Positions 44,248 to 53,431 are shown, numbered from the stretch's first letter. The stretch: DNA of 64,000 bases from Bradyrhizobium manausense (GCF_018130615.1 NZ_JAFCKB010000020.1:97031-161030); one strand, 5' to 3'. Notes: generated by a model from the letters alone, not told the origin. Numbers and translations: made by a program.

Positions 44248-45063
44248 ATGTTCAAGAAAATGTCTGTCGCGCTGCTCGGCAGCGCTTGCGCCTTCATTGT
44301 CGGCGCCGATCGCGCCGCAGCTTTCGACAATACGGTGCCGAACGATCCGCCCGCGGTGCTCTACCAGCCGCGGGGCGTCCCGGCCCCCGTGCGCGTCGCT
44401 TCCAATGCCAACATGGGCGGCGGCTTCATCGAGTTCCTGTTCGGCGACGGACCTGGCCGCGGCCCGGCCTATGCGCCGCAGCAGCCGATCTATCAGCAGC
44501 AGCCGGCTTATGCCGATCCGCGCCGCCTGCCGCCGATGGGCGAGCCGCAGATGCAGGGCGGATATCAGCAAGGCGCAAGCTACCAGCAGGAGGCGGTCGA
44601 TCCGCGGCAGCGCCCGTTCGATCCGAAATTCGAGAAGCAACTTGTTGACTATAGCGGCAAGGAAAGTGCCGGCACGATCGTGGTCGATTCCAGCAACAAG
44701 TTCCTCTATCTCGTCGAGGGCAACGGCCGGGCGATGCGTTACGGCATCGGCGTCGGACGCGAGGGCTTCACCTGGGCCGGCGTGAAGTCGATCACGGCCA
44801 AGCGCGAATGGCCGGATTGGACGCCGCCGGCGGAAATGCTCGCCCGTCGTCCTGATCTGCCCCGGCACATGGAGGGCGGTCCGGAAAATCCGCTCGGCGC
44901 GCGCGCGATGTATCTGGGCTCCACACTCTACCGTATCCACGGCTCCAACGAGCCCTGGACCATCGGCACCAACGTCTCCTCCGGCTGCATCCGCATGCGC
45001 AACGAGGACGTCATCGACCTCTACGGCCGCGTCAATGTCGGCACCAAGGTCGTCGTGATGTGA
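44248..45063 (+). CDS. L,D-transpeptidase (YkuD family)
   Basis: A 271-residue exported enzyme. A signal peptide (MSVALLGSACAFIVGADRAAA) precedes a Gln/Pro-rich linker at residues ~60-125, then the YkuD domain (~135-271). IHGSNEPWTIGTNVSSGCIRM holds the catalytic HxxN...SxGCIRM with the nucleophile Cys. It forms 3-3 cross-links or anchors proteins to peptidoglycan in the periplasm. I start at ATG 44248 so the signal peptide begins at once; ATG 44215 is possible. A hairpin terminator follows at 45085. Rhizobia carry many such enzymes, so the specific role is unknown. Confidence 0.88.
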   Translation: MFKKMSVALLGSACAFIVGADRAAAFDNTVPNDPPAVLYQPRGVPAPVRVASNANMGGGFIEFLFGDGPGRGPAYAPQQPIYQQQPAYADPRRLPPMGEPQMQGGYQQGASYQQEAVDPRQRPFDPKFEKQLVDYSGKESAGTIVVDSSNKFLYLVEGNGRAMRYGIGVGREGFTWAGVKSITAKREWPDWTPPAEMLARRPDLPRHMEGGPENPLGARAMYLGSTLYRIHGSNEPWTIGTNVSSGCIRMRNEDVIDLYGRVNVGTKVVVM

Positions 45064-45084
45064 TCCTCGGATCCTCCAAATGAC

Positions 45085-45112
45085 AACGGCCGCCTTCCGG
45101 GCGGCCGTTTTT
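45085..45112 (+). terminator. Rho-independent terminator after the L,D-transpeptidase gene
   Basis: AACGGCCGCC (45085-45094) pairs with GGCGGCCGTT (45100-45109), loop of five, followed by TTTT. Confidence 0.9.
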
Positions 45113-45132
45113 GCTTGGCGCTGAGAATGGCC

Positions 45133-45939
45133 TTACGCGTTGTCGCTGCCGCCGTCGTCTCCGCCGCCGAAGTCGCTGTCGTCGGCCATGTCCATATTGT
45201 CGTTGTTGTCATAGTTCTGATCGTCATTGTCCCGATCGTTCGACGCCTGGTCGAAGAAGCCCTGACGGGAATCCCGGTTCGATCCGATGTCGTTGAGGCC
45301 GGCATCGCGGGCGAGCGAGCTGCCGGACTGGTCGCCAGCCCACGGGCTGCGATCGCCCAGGGCATTGGTGTCGCCGAAAGCCTGATGCGATCCGCCGCCC
45401 ATCATGCCGCGGATGCTGGAGAGCAGCAGCGAGCCGCCGACCACACCGGCGGCGGCTGCCGCCGCGGTGCCCAGGAACGACCCGCCGCCACCGCCGATCG
45501 GTGGGGCGCCGTAGCCCTGACCATAACCCTGGCCTTGCCCGTAAGCCTGACCATAAGGCGGCTGGCCGTAACCCGGCTGGGCCTGCTGCATTGCCTGGCC
45601 GCTGTTCCAGACCGGCCGGGAGTCACGCGGAGGCACGTTCGGAACCGAGCCTCGTGATTGGCTCGAGCCGAACAGCGTGTCGCGCATGGTGTCGAGGAAG
45701 CCGCCGGATTGCTGCTGCTCGGGCGCATGGGCCGCTTCCAGCTCCTGGATGCGATTATGTGCGCGCTTCAGCGCTTCGTCCTGCAACAGCGTGGTCTGCA
45801 CCAGCGCATAGACGGCGCCGGGTGCCTTGCGTAAGCCGTCCGAAATCGCGGCGATCGCGTCGGGATCGCGCGGTGCATTTTCCAGTTTCGAAAGCCGGTC
45901 GAAAAGCTCGTCGACGAGCTGGCGTTCCTGCGGCGTCAT
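45133..45939 (-). CDS. DUF2076 family protein
   Basis: A 268-residue protein. The conserved DUF2076 N-terminus is MTPQERQLVDELFDRLSKLE followed by a helical region to about residue 70. A Gly/Gln/Tyr-rich repeat (GQAYGQGQGYGQGYG near 130-145) follows, then a small hydrophobic hairpin (FLGTAAAAAAGVVGGSLLL) and a highly acidic Asp/Asn tail. GGGAGACAG precedes the ATG. Homologues are periplasmic ligand-gated-channel-like annotations of uncertain basis, and the function is unknown. It is convergent with the L,D-transpeptidase gene. Confidence 0.85.
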   Translation of the reverse strand: MTPQERQLVDELFDRLSKLENAPRDPDAIAAISDGLRKAPGAVYALVQTTLLQDEALKRAHNRIQELEAAHAPEQQQSGGFLDTMRDTLFGSSQSRGSVPNVPPRDSRPVWNSGQAMQQAQPGYGQPPYGQAYGQGQGYGQGYGAPPIGGGGGSFLGTAAAAAAGVVGGSLLLSSIRGMMGGGSHQAFGDTNALGDRSPWAGDQSGSSLARDAGLNDIGSNRDSRQGFFDQASNDRDNDDQNYDNNDNMDMADDSDFGGGDDGGSDNA

Positions 45940-46064
45940 GGTCTGTCTCCCTCGCGCAAAACAAGCGCAAGCGGGATGTAGGGTTCCAATGTGGCCCCAA
46001 CAGTGGCGGCTGGATTAAATTTCGGTATGCGACAGACTGCCTCGCGCCCTGACTTTCGCCGGTT

Positions 46065-46910
46065 TCATCCCAATGTCACATGGCTGGCCGCGAGCAGCTG
46101 GGCGAAGGCGTCGCTTGCGAGATAGGCATGCTCGCGTTCCCTGACATCGGTCATCGGGTCGAGGCCGGTGAGGACCTCGTCGACGAAGCCGGGATGGCAC
46201 ATCACGAGGCCGCCCTCGGGGAGGCCCTGCAGGAACTGTCGCATCAGCTCGCCGAAATCGGCCGCACGGGTGAAATCATAGGCGCCGGCAAAGGCGGGAT
46301 TGAACACAAGACCGGCGCGCTTCGCTCGGCGGCGGAATTGCGCGCTGAGAACATCGAGCACCATCGCTTTTGGCGAAGCCAGCCGCTGCGCCAGCGGCAG
46401 GTCGCGGCCGCCCTGCCGCACCCAGGCTTTTGGCGCGACGTCGCTGACGGCCTCGACGAAGCCGTCGCGCACCTGCGGAAACAGCTGCACGTGCTGATGC
46501 CCGTCGACGAAATCGGGCGGACGGCCGAAGGCTTCCGAAAAGGCCACGAGCTGCGCTCTCACCTCATTGCGGAAGAATTCGCTGTCGAGCCGCCGCATCA
46601 ATCCGGCGCGCAGCAGTTTTGGAAAGGCCATGAACATGTCGCCGTCGAGCGGACGGAAATGCATGGTGAGCGGCCGGAACGGCGCCGACAGCGTCACATG
46701 CAGTCCGATCGCGCAGCGCGGGCTTGCCTTCGCCGCAGCCTGAAGCGCCTCGACCTCGCCGCGCGCGATCGCGGGGCCGACCATCATCACCGAGGTGGCG
46801 TTGAGGCGGCCGCGCTCGATCAGGTCGCGGATGGCACGATTGACGCCGGGGCTGATGCCGTAATCGTCGGCGCAGAGCCAGATCCGCCGCAGGCTCGCGG
46901 CCGCGCTCAT
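46065..46910 (-). CDS. ChbG/HpnK-like carbohydrate deacetylase (YdjC family)
   Basis: A 281-residue YdjC-fold deacetylase. LCADDYGISPGVNRA holds the catalytic Asp and metal Asp, GLHVTLSAPF the first His, and VDGHQHVQLFP the second metal-binding HxH. Members remove acetyl groups from chitooligosaccharides (ChbG) or hopanoid-linked sugars (HpnK). The ATG overlaps the stop of the glycosyltransferase by four bases, so the two are translationally coupled. The pairing suggests deacetylation of a polyprenyl-linked or lipid-linked aminosugar, as with arabinose- or galactosamine-modification systems. Confidence 0.85.
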   Translation of the reverse strand: MSAAASLRRIWLCADDYGISPGVNRAIRDLIERGRLNATSVMMVGPAIARGEVEALQAAAKASPRCAIGLHVTLSAPFRPLTMHFRPLDGDMFMAFPKLLRAGLMRRLDSEFFRNEVRAQLVAFSEAFGRPPDFVDGHQHVQLFPQVRDGFVEAVSDVAPKAWVRQGGRDLPLAQRLASPKAMVLDVLSAQFRRRAKRAGLVFNPAFAGAYDFTRAADFGELMRQFLQGLPEGGLVMCHPGFVDEVLTGLDPMTDVREREHAYLASDAFAQLLAASHVTLG

Positions 46911-47953
46911 TCAGCCGCCGTCCGCTTCGAGGCGTCGTCGGCCTTGTCGGTCTCGAAACGCTTTTCGCTGTGTTCGGCGACGAAGTAGATCGGACGCGCC
47001 TTCAGCTCGGAGAGGATCTTGCCGATATATTCGCCGACGATGCCGATCATGATGAGCTGCACGCCGCCGATCGTCATCAGGCCGACCACGAGCGAGGGAT
47101 AGCCGGGCACCTGCTTGCCGGTCGTGAAGACCTCCCAGAGGATCGAGAGGCCGAACAGGAAGGCGATGCCGGCGAGGATGACGCCGAGCAGGCTCGCGAA
47201 GCGCAGCGGCGCCACCGAGAACGAGGTCAGGCCCTCGATCGACAGGCCGAGCAGGCTTGCGGCGTTGAAGGTGGTGACGCCGTGGACGCGCGCCGCGGGT
47301 TCATAATCGACGCGGATCTGGCGGAAGCCGATCCAGCTTGCCAGCCCCTTGAAGAAGCGGTTGCGCTCCGGCAGCTGCCTGAGCGCCGTGACCGCGCGCG
47401 GCGAGAGCAGGCGGAAGTCGCCGGCGTCTTCCGGAATCTTCTGGCGGGCGCCCCAGTTGATCAGCGCGTAAAAGCCGTGCACGGCGAACCGGCGCAGGAA
47501 GGTCTCGTTGTCGCGATGCGCCTTGGCGGTATAGACGACGTCATAGCCGTCGTCGATCCAGTGCCGCACCAGCTGCTCGATCAGGGCCGGCGGATGCTGA
47601 CCGTCGCCGTCCATGAACATGACCGCGCCGAGCCGGGCATGGTCGAGGCCGGCCATCAGTGCGGCCTCCTTGCCGAAATTGCGCGATAGCGAGACCACCT
47701 GGATGTCGATCGCGTCGGCCGGCAGCGAGCGGGCGATCGACAGCGTCGCATCCTTGCTGCCGTCGTCGACATAGACGACCTCGCAAGACAGGCGATAGCG
47801 CTCCCGCAGAGTCTTGGCGAGATCGCAGATCCGCTGGTGCAGGGAGGCCAAGCCTGTGGCCTCGTTGTAGACGGGGACGACAATCGACAACCCCTTCGCA
47901 GCGGCATTCGCTGCGGTGGTCGTCAGGGCGGAAACGTCAGAGCCCAGCGTCAT
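46907..47953 (-). CDS. Polyprenyl-phosphate glycosyltransferase (GtrB/ArnC-like, family 2)
   Basis: A 348-residue GT2 enzyme. LSIVVPVYNEATGLASLHQR starts the GT-A domain; VVYVDDGSKDATL and MFMDGDGQHPP are the donor and metal sites. Two C-terminal membrane helices (FASLLGVILAGIAFLFGLSI and the next, GLMTIGGVQLIMIGIVGEY) place it among dolichyl/undecaprenyl-phosphate transferases such as GtrB, ArnC and DPM1-like enzymes. It would load a sugar on undecaprenyl phosphate at the inner membrane. It is coupled to the deacetylase gene. The sugar is unknown. Confidence 0.9.
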   Translation of the reverse strand: MTLGSDVSALTTTAANAAAKGLSIVVPVYNEATGLASLHQRICDLAKTLRERYRLSCEVVYVDDGSKDATLSIARSLPADAIDIQVVSLSRNFGKEAALMAGLDHARLGAVMFMDGDGQHPPALIEQLVRHWIDDGYDVVYTAKAHRDNETFLRRFAVHGFYALINWGARQKIPEDAGDFRLLSPRAVTALRQLPERNRFFKGLASWIGFRQIRVDYEPAARVHGVTTFNAASLLGLSIEGLTSFSVAPLRFASLLGVILAGIAFLFGLSILWEVFTTGKQVPGYPSLVVGLMTIGGVQLIMIGIVGEYIGKILSELKARPIYFVAEHSEKRFETDKADDASKRTAAE

Positions 47954-48052
47954 CGATCAAGGTTCCAGAGGCGTTCAAGGTCATCCCAACAGCATATGGT
48001 AGCTGCCGCTTGCTGTCGCTACGCTGAACGGAGCAGCTCGAGAACTTTGGGC

Positions 48053-49030
48053 TCACCGCCGCAGGAAGGTCTCGAGCTTGGCGAACAGCGGGTTCTCCCG
48101 GTCGAACACGTAGTCGAGCGAGACCACCGAGACGGTCTCGGCGCCATGCTCGCGCAGGAAGCTCGCCAGAGCATAGAGCTGTCCCGGCGGGCAGTGCAGC
48201 GTCAGCATGCCCGACGAGGTCGGTCCGCCGAACGGGGCTTCGACGCCGAACCGGCTATGGGCTTCGCCGAGCAGGGCGGCGTCGCACTGCCGGAAGCGGG
48301 TCCGCACTTCGCGGTATTTGTTGGCGCGCGCGCGTGCCGCGATGTGATCGAGGATGACACGCGCGGTTTCCATCGCCTGCGGCGACCAGTCGGCGTGCCG
48401 CGAGGCGACCAGATTGGCCTGGCTGCGCAGCATCACGCCGTCGTCGAGCACCCGCAAGCCGTTGGCGGCGAGCGTCGCGCCCGTCGTGGTGATGTCGACG
48501 ATCAGCTCGGCGCTGCCGGCCGCCGGCGCGCCTTCGGTGGCACCGGCGCTCTCGACGATGCGGTAATCGGTGATACCGTGGTTCTGGAAGAAGGTGCGGG
48601 TGAGGTTGACGAACTTGGTCGCGACCCGCATCCGCATGTGATGCTGCTCGCGGAAGCCGGTGGTCACGTCGTCGAGATCCGCCATGGTGCGGACGTCGAT
48701 CCAGGCCTGCGGCACCGCGACCACGACATCGGCATAGCCGAAGCCGAGCCCGTCGATCAGGGACACGTGCTTGTCGGCATCAGCGATGTTCTCGCGCACC
48801 AGATCTTCGCCGGTGACGCCGAGATGCGCGAAGCCGCGGGACAGCTGCGAGGCGATCTCGCTCGCCGAGAGATAGGCCACCTCGACATTGTCGAGGCCCG
48901 CGATCGTGCCGCGATAGTCGCGCGCGCCGCCGGCCTTCGACAGCTTGAGCCCTGCGCGGGCGAAGAAGCCTTCCGCGTTTTCCTGAAGGCGGCCCTTGGA
49001 GGGAACGGCCAGAACGAATGGCGCGCTCAT
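48053..49030 (-). CDS. hisG: ATP phosphoribosyltransferase catalytic subunit (HisG)
   Basis: A 325-residue enzyme for the first step of histidine synthesis: ATP plus PRPP gives N1-phosphoribosyl-ATP. [17 protein letters not shown] is the HisG start, and [17 protein letters not shown] the PRPP-binding loop (short-form GTTL). Beyond the ~220-residue catalytic core, it continues to about residue 325 with a segment ([32 protein letters not shown]) resembling the HisG_C ACT-like domain. It follows hisZ by three bases. HisZ normally replaces the regulatory part in short-form HisG, so having both is notable. Confidence 0.92.
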   Translation of the reverse strand: MSAPFVLAVPSKGRLQENAEGFFARAGLKLSKAGGARDYRGTIAGLDNVEVAYLSASEIASQLSRGFAHLGVTGEDLVRENIADADKHVSLIDGLGFGYADVVVAVPQAWIDVRTMADLDDVTTGFREQHHMRMRVATKFVNLTRTFFQNHGITDYRIVESAGATEGAPAAGSAELIVDITTTGATLAANGLRVLDDGVMLRSQANLVASRHADWSPQAMETARVILDHIAARARANKYREVRTRFRQCDAALLGEAHSRFGVEAPFGGPTSSGMLTLHCPPGQLYALASFLREHGAETVSVVSLDYVFDRENPLFAKLETFLRR

Positions 49031-49033
49031 GAC

Positions 49034-50185
49034 TTAAGCTCCCACCTTGCGCCCGATCCGGGTCAGCGCGTCGACCCAAACCGAGAATCCGACCGCCGGA
49101 ATCGGGGCTGCCGATCCGAGCTGGGTCATCAGCCCATCATAGCGGCCACCGGCGACCAGCGGTTCGGCGCCGTTGCCCCTGTAATGCAGCTCGAATTCGA
49201 AGCCGGTGTAATAGTCGAGCCCGCGGCCGAACGCGGTCGAGAAGCGCGTGTTTTTCACGTCGATGCCGCGCGCCGCCATGAAGCCGACCCGGCTCTCGAA
49301 CTGGTCGATTGCAGCGGCGAGATCCAGCTTCGCATCCGCGGTGAGCGCGCGCAGCTCGGCGACAGCCTCGTCGGGATTGCCGGCGATCGACAGGAAGCGC
49401 TTGAGCACGGCGATCGCCTCGCGCGGCAGCGCGCCGCCCTTCAGCGTCGACTGCTCGAGGAAGCGGTCGGCGATCTCGGCCGTGGTGCGGCCGCCGACAT
49501 TGGTGGTCCCGGCGATCGACATCAGATCGGTGACGAAGGCCAGCGCCGCCTTGCGATCGGAGCCGGCGAGCGCGGCCAGCACGCCCTCATATTCGCTGCG
49601 GGTCGCGGTCGCCGCAGCTGCCAGCCGCTCTAGATCCTGCTCCAGGCTGATCTTGCGGTTGAAGTCCTTGACCAGGCGGCGACGCCAGACCGGATAAAGG
49701 TCGAGTGCATCGAGCAGCGCGTTGAACAATGCCACGTCGCCGGTCCGGATCTCGACGTCGCGCACGCCGAAAGCGGCGGTCGCCTCCAGTGCCAGCGCCA
49801 GGGTCTCGGCATCCGCGGCGGCGCGGTCCTGACGGCCGAATGACTCGATTCCGGCCTGGAGGAATTCGCTGGCCTGACCGCTGCGGTAGCGGAAGACGGG
49901 GCCGAGATAGCTGAATCCGGCCGGCTGGCCGGCGCGGCCGGAGGCGAGATAGTCGCGCGCCACCGGGATCGTCAGGTCAGGGCGCAGGCAGAGCTCTTCG
50001 CCGGACAGGTCCGTCGTCAAATAGAGGCTCTTGCGGATGTCCTCGCCGGACAGGTCGAGGAACGGCTCGGCCGGTTGCAGGATGGCGGGTTCGGCCCTGA
50101 CGTAGCCGGCCTGCGCAAACGACAACAGCAGCGTATCCGCCCAGGCGGCAGAGCCGGCAGCATTTGAGGTGGCAGTCGCGGTCAT
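49034..50185 (-). CDS. hisZ: ATP phosphoribosyltransferase regulatory subunit (HisZ)
   Basis: A 383-residue histidyl-tRNA-synthetase-like regulatory subunit. LCLRPDLTIPVARDYL and FSYLGPVFRYRSGQASEFLQ are the class II synthetase motif 2-like region kept in HisZ, followed by GIESFGRQD. The C-terminal RGLDYYTGFEFEL and AVGFSVWVDAL continue the fold. It lacks the anticodon-binding domain, so it is not a synthetase. It forms an octamer with HisG and transmits histidine inhibition. ATG 50185 gives the normal length; a 24-residue upstream extension is rejected. hisG follows with three bases between. Confidence 0.92.
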   Translation of the reverse strand: MTATATSNAAGSAAWADTLLLSFAQAGYVRAEPAILQPAEPFLDLSGEDIRKSLYLTTDLSGEELCLRPDLTIPVARDYLASGRAGQPAGFSYLGPVFRYRSGQASEFLQAGIESFGRQDRAAADAETLALALEATAAFGVRDVEIRTGDVALFNALLDALDLYPVWRRRLVKDFNRKISLEQDLERLAAAATATRSEYEGVLAALAGSDRKAALAFVTDLMSIAGTTNVGGRTTAEIADRFLEQSTLKGGALPREAIAVLKRFLSIAGNPDEAVAELRALTADAKLDLAAAIDQFESRVGFMAARGIDVKNTRFSTAFGRGLDYYTGFEFELHYRGNGAEPLVAGGRYDGLMTQLGSAAPIPAVGFSVWVDALTRIGRKVGA

Positions 50186-50457
50186 AACAGGGGTCCATCG
50201 TCCCGGTGGAACCGGGCAGGGCAAGGGAGGCAGGCGAATTGGCGCAGGCCTTAGCATGGCCGGAAAACGGTTTCGACCTCCAAAGGATCAATCGCTTAAC
50301 GACTTTGGAGCCGTCCGGACGATCTTGCCCCGGTCCGCCTTAGGACGGCCGAGATTGGCCCAAGCGGCGGCGCGGTCTAGATACCATCCATTGGTGTCAA
50401 GGTAATTAAATACCCTAATCCTTTGTGGGGGAGCCGTCGTGCGCCGGCACCTCCCGC

Positions 50458-50667
50458 TCATTCGATATGGTCGGGGACGTCTCGGCACTCCACAGTTGGT
50501 GCTTCGGCTGCGGCAAGTCCCGCGGCGTTTGATGCGGCGTCCTCGGCGAGCCGCTCCGCCAACTCTAGAATTCTCTGCCGCTTGCGCGCGTCGGTGATGC
50601 TGAGAAATGCCTTGATGAGTCGCACGTCCTGGCGGATGTCCGATCCAACGTCGTCGTCCATGGCCAT
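50458..50667 (-). CDS. Small soluble protein, 69 aa, unrecognised
   Basis: A 69-residue helical protein with QDVRLIKAFLSITDARKRQR and ILELAERLAEDAASNAAGL. The F-L-S-I-T-D-x-R-x-R-Q pattern is frequent in small proteins near regulators, but I cannot name a family. GTGGAAACG precedes ATG 50667; a longer frame to 50763 adds a basic leader. It is divergent from the regulator gene at 50908 across the palindrome at 50848. Confidence 0.5.
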   Translation of the reverse strand: MAMDDDVGSDIRQDVRLIKAFLSITDARKRQRILELAERLAEDAASNAAGLAAAEAPTVECRDVPDHIE

Positions 50668-50847
50668 TCGTTTCCACTCTGGAACCGCCGGCTGAATGGA
50701 GCCGGCATCATCGACATCGCTGAATGCTGTCGTGGACCGCCGTCGATCCACAGTCCGCCGCAAGGCCGATCGCGAAATTTGTCCGGCGGAGCGCCCCGCG
50801 CATTTGGAACATCACAATGAGAGATTGAGGGCGCCTGGCAAGTTGTC

Positions 50848-50868
50848 ACATACTCAATTTGGGTATGT
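50848..50868. promoter_or_regulatory. 21-bp palindrome upstream of the HTH regulator gene
   Basis: ACATACTCAA and TTGGGTATGT about one central base at 50858: nine of ten pairs match (a single T/G mismatch). It lies about 40 bases before the ATG at 50908 and about 180 bases before the divergent small gene at 50667. It is likely an operator for this or a nearby regulator; no known consensus is recognised. Confidence 0.6.
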
Positions 50869-50907
50869 CGGATGATACGCTCGCCGCGGCCTTCGTTTAC
50901 AAGATGA

Positions 50908-51432
50908 ATGTTGGTTTTTCGATTCATGCGCAATGCTTCAGATATCATCCGAACGGTCTCGCGACACACGCTGGCCTATATGCTGTTTTCGATCAGCGAG
51001 ATGTTCCGGAACTACGACGAATTCGATCCGATGGACCTTCTGATCGTTCATGCGATTCTCAATGCGAACGTCATCAACGTGATGAACGATCCGTCGTTGG
51101 ACGAGAAGTTTTCCAGTATTCACACGGTCGAGCCGGATACGATCAAGCAGGGCGTGTCCCGCGCGGCACTCTCCCGCTTCCTCAGTCTGCCGCTCGAGAC
51201 GGTTCGCCGTCGCGTGGCGGGATTGAAGCGACGGAAGATTCTCGCCGAAACCAAGGCCGGGCTGATCGTGACCGAGCAGAACGCATTCAGGTTCGGCAAC
51301 AATCACGAACTGCAGAAGACCAACATGCTGCTGCTCACGAAGCTGCTTCGCGATCTCAAGCGCGCGGGCATCAACGGGCCGGATGATCTACGAGCTCCCG
51401 AGAGCGCTGCATCGATCAGGAAGGCGACGTAA
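50908..51432 (+). CDS. Winged-helix DNA-binding protein, 174 aa
   Basis: A 174-residue protein. Residues ~75-130 form a winged helix: TIKQGVSRAALSRFLSLPLE and TVRRRVAGLKRRKILAET give helix-turn-helix plus recognition helix, and GLIVTEQNAF the wing. The N-terminal half is helical and may dimerise (TLAYMLFSISEMFRNYDEF). It resembles an IclR/MarR-like fold without a clear family match. The ATG at 50908 or the in-frame ATG at 50926 are both possible. A 21-bp palindrome precedes it, suggesting autoregulation, and the AraC-type gene follows 11 bases later. Confidence 0.7.
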   Translation: MLVFRFMRNASDIIRTVSRHTLAYMLFSISEMFRNYDEFDPMDLLIVHAILNANVINVMNDPSLDEKFSSIHTVEPDTIKQGVSRAALSRFLSLPLETVRRRVAGLKRRKILAETKAGLIVTEQNAFRFGNNHELQKTNMLLLTKLLRDLKRAGINGPDDLRAPESAASIRKAT

Positions 51433-51443
51433 GCGGCAGGACC

Positions 51444-52454
51444 ATGGATCAAATCCCTCTCACCATTGCTCGCGATGGAGTTCAAAAAGGCGCTGCGGAG
51501 GGCTTGGTGTCGTTCCAGGGCCTCAAGCCATCCCCGGCGCTCGAGCTCCGGTCGTACGACATCGATCATTTCGGCGACAGCGAGAGATATGCCGGTGCGT
51601 CCAGCATGCCATTGTCTCCCGGCTCGACGGCGATCATGCGGGCGCGGCTCAGCCTGCCGAACCTGAGCCTGTCTCTGGTGAAGACCTTCCCGCGGATCAT
51701 TCGCGGTTACCAGCTGGCGCACGCCGTCGCCGTGGTGGTGCCGATGGACCAGGTGACCTCGACCTGCATCAATGGGCAATCCATCGGCAGCTCCATCGTC
51801 ATTCTGAAGGGCTCTTCCGATTGCCTGGTCTATGAGCCGGTCGGTCGTCTGATCGGTGTCGCCTACTTCACGCCGCCCGCGTGCGAGCCCTGGTCCCGGC
51901 TGGCTGACGGCTATCATTTGCTGAGCGTGCCTTCGGACTTGCTCGCCTCCCTGCGCGCCCTGTTTTCGGCAACGCTTGAGACGGCTGCCAATGATCCTGG
52001 CTTCCTGAGCGAGCCGACTTCGCAAACGAACGTCGAACAGTCCCTGCTCAGTGCGATGGATAGCGCCATTCGTTCCAGCGTGAACAGCAAATCGGTGCAA
52101 GCCACGACGGAGAGCTACCTCCGGATCGTCGCCGACATGGAAGGATTGATCCGGCAAGATCTGACGGTCTGGCACAAGACGACCGAGCTGGCCGAGCGGG
52201 TGGGCGTGTCGGTCCGAACTCTCCAGAGTGCGACGAAGGCCATCTGCGGCATGAGCCCGCATCGCTATAGCCGCGTCCTGCGTCTCTGGTCGGTGCGCAA
52301 GCAGCTACGCGTCGGTCCGGGACGGCGCAGCGTGAAGGCCTGCGCCATTGCGCATGGCTTCTGGCATTTGAGCGAGTTCGCGGCTAGCTACCGGGCGGCC
52401 TTCGGCGAACTCCCATCCGAGACCCTCTATCGATCGGTGCGGGAGCACAGCTAG
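51444..52454 (+). CDS. AraC family transcriptional regulator
   Basis: A 336-residue regulator. A large N-terminal sensing part (~1-220) has a cupin-like start (LELRSYDIDHFGDSERYAGA). The two C-terminal HTH units occupy ~235-336: TTELAERVGVSVRTLQSATK is the first, and AIAHGFWHLSEFAASYRAAF with GELPSETLYRSVRE the second. The 11-base gap to the preceding regulator suggests a two-gene operon. The N-terminal half could sense a small molecule, but the ligand and targets are unknown. It is convergent with rsmE with 10 bases between stops. Confidence 0.85.
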   Translation: MDQIPLTIARDGVQKGAAEGLVSFQGLKPSPALELRSYDIDHFGDSERYAGASSMPLSPGSTAIMRARLSLPNLSLSLVKTFPRIIRGYQLAHAVAVVVPMDQVTSTCINGQSIGSSIVILKGSSDCLVYEPVGRLIGVAYFTPPACEPWSRLADGYHLLSVPSDLLASLRALFSATLETAANDPGFLSEPTSQTNVEQSLLSAMDSAIRSSVNSKSVQATTESYLRIVADMEGLIRQDLTVWHKTTELAERVGVSVRTLQSATKAICGMSPHRYSRVLRLWSVRKQLRVGPGRRSVKACAIAHGFWHLSEFAASYRAAFGELPSETLYRSVREHS

Positions 52455-52464
52455 AAACCGCGAC

Positions 52465-53220
52465 CTATTCGCGCGTGCCGCCCCAGTCGCCCAATACCGC
52501 TTGGACCAGCGCCAGCGCTGCGACCGCGGCCGTGTCGGCGCGCATGATCCGGGGGCCGAGGGCGAGTCGCAGGATTTTCGGCTGCCGCAGCAGAAGGGCG
52601 CGCTCTTCCTCCGCGAAGCCGCCCTCGGGGCCGATCAGCACGTCGATACCGCGGCCGGCCGCGCGGGCATCTTGCAGGCCTTGAATCGGGCTTTGCACCT
52701 CGGCGGCCTCATCGCAGAAGATCAGCAGGCGGCCGGCCGGGCGTTGACTGAGGTAGCGCTCGAGCGGCACCGGTTCGGCCACGGCGGCGATGCTCAAGAT
52801 GCCGCATTGCTCGGCGGCCTCGACCACATTGGCACGCATCCGCTCGGTGTTGACCCGGGAGGCCTGGGTGAACCGGGTCAGGACCGGCTGAAGCGTGGCC
52901 GCGCCCATCTCGATGGCCTTCTGGACCATATAATCGAGCCGGGCATGCTTGAGTGGGGCGAAGACGTAGGCGAGGTCGGGCAGTCGATCCTGCGGGCGGA
53001 CCTGCTGAAGGACGACGAGGTTGTCGGGCCGCTTTCGGCCTTCGATCGCGGCCTGCCACTCGCCGTCACGGCCGTTGAAGGCCAAAACCTCGGCCCCGGC
53101 GGCCAAGCGCAGCACATTGCCGAGATAGTTGCTCTGGTCGCGGTCGAGCGGAACCCGGGCGTCCTGGGCCAGGGGGGCGTCGACGAACAGGCGGGGGGCG
53201 CGAAAATCGTGGGAGGGCAT
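52465..53220 (-). CDS. rsmE: 16S rRNA (uracil-1498-N3)-methyltransferase RsmE
   Basis: A 251-residue SPOUT methyltransferase. VLIGPEGGFAEEERALL is the conserved SAM-site loop, and LRLALGPRIMRADTAAVAAL the SPOUT trefoil knot with the LGxRIxRxxTA pattern. The N-terminal ~70 residues are a PUA-like RNA-binding domain. It methylates U1498 of 16S rRNA at the decoding site after 30S assembly. It begins at ATG 53220 and appears monocistronic. Confidence 0.93.
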   Translation of the reverse strand: MPSHDFRAPRLFVDAPLAQDARVPLDRDQSNYLGNVLRLAAGAEVLAFNGRDGEWQAAIEGRKRPDNLVVLQQVRPQDRLPDLAYVFAPLKHARLDYMVQKAIEMGAATLQPVLTRFTQASRVNTERMRANVVEAAEQCGILSIAAVAEPVPLERYLSQRPAGRLLIFCDEAAEVQSPIQGLQDARAAGRGIDVLIGPEGGFAEEERALLLRQPKILRLALGPRIMRADTAAVAALALVQAVLGDWGGTRE

Positions 53221-53431
53221 TGGTCAAAAGTCCGATTTGCGGCCGTTCTTAACCGAAAGCAGCCATTTCAGGGGTAAATATTGCCAAATTGGTGCGTCGG
53301 CGCGCCGCGCTCTTGCCCCATTCGGCGGGTTGTTAAGGGCCGGCGGGAATCGTAAAATCGCGACACGCTGGTTGCGCTTCAATTGGGAAGGCGCCGAGCC
53401 CCCGTAAGCTCCTGCCGGAGAGACTATCTTG

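Noticed and set aside
47837-49633. 598-residue open frame opposite hisG-hisZ
   Set aside because: It spans two real minus-strand genes and parts of a third; no family resemblance.
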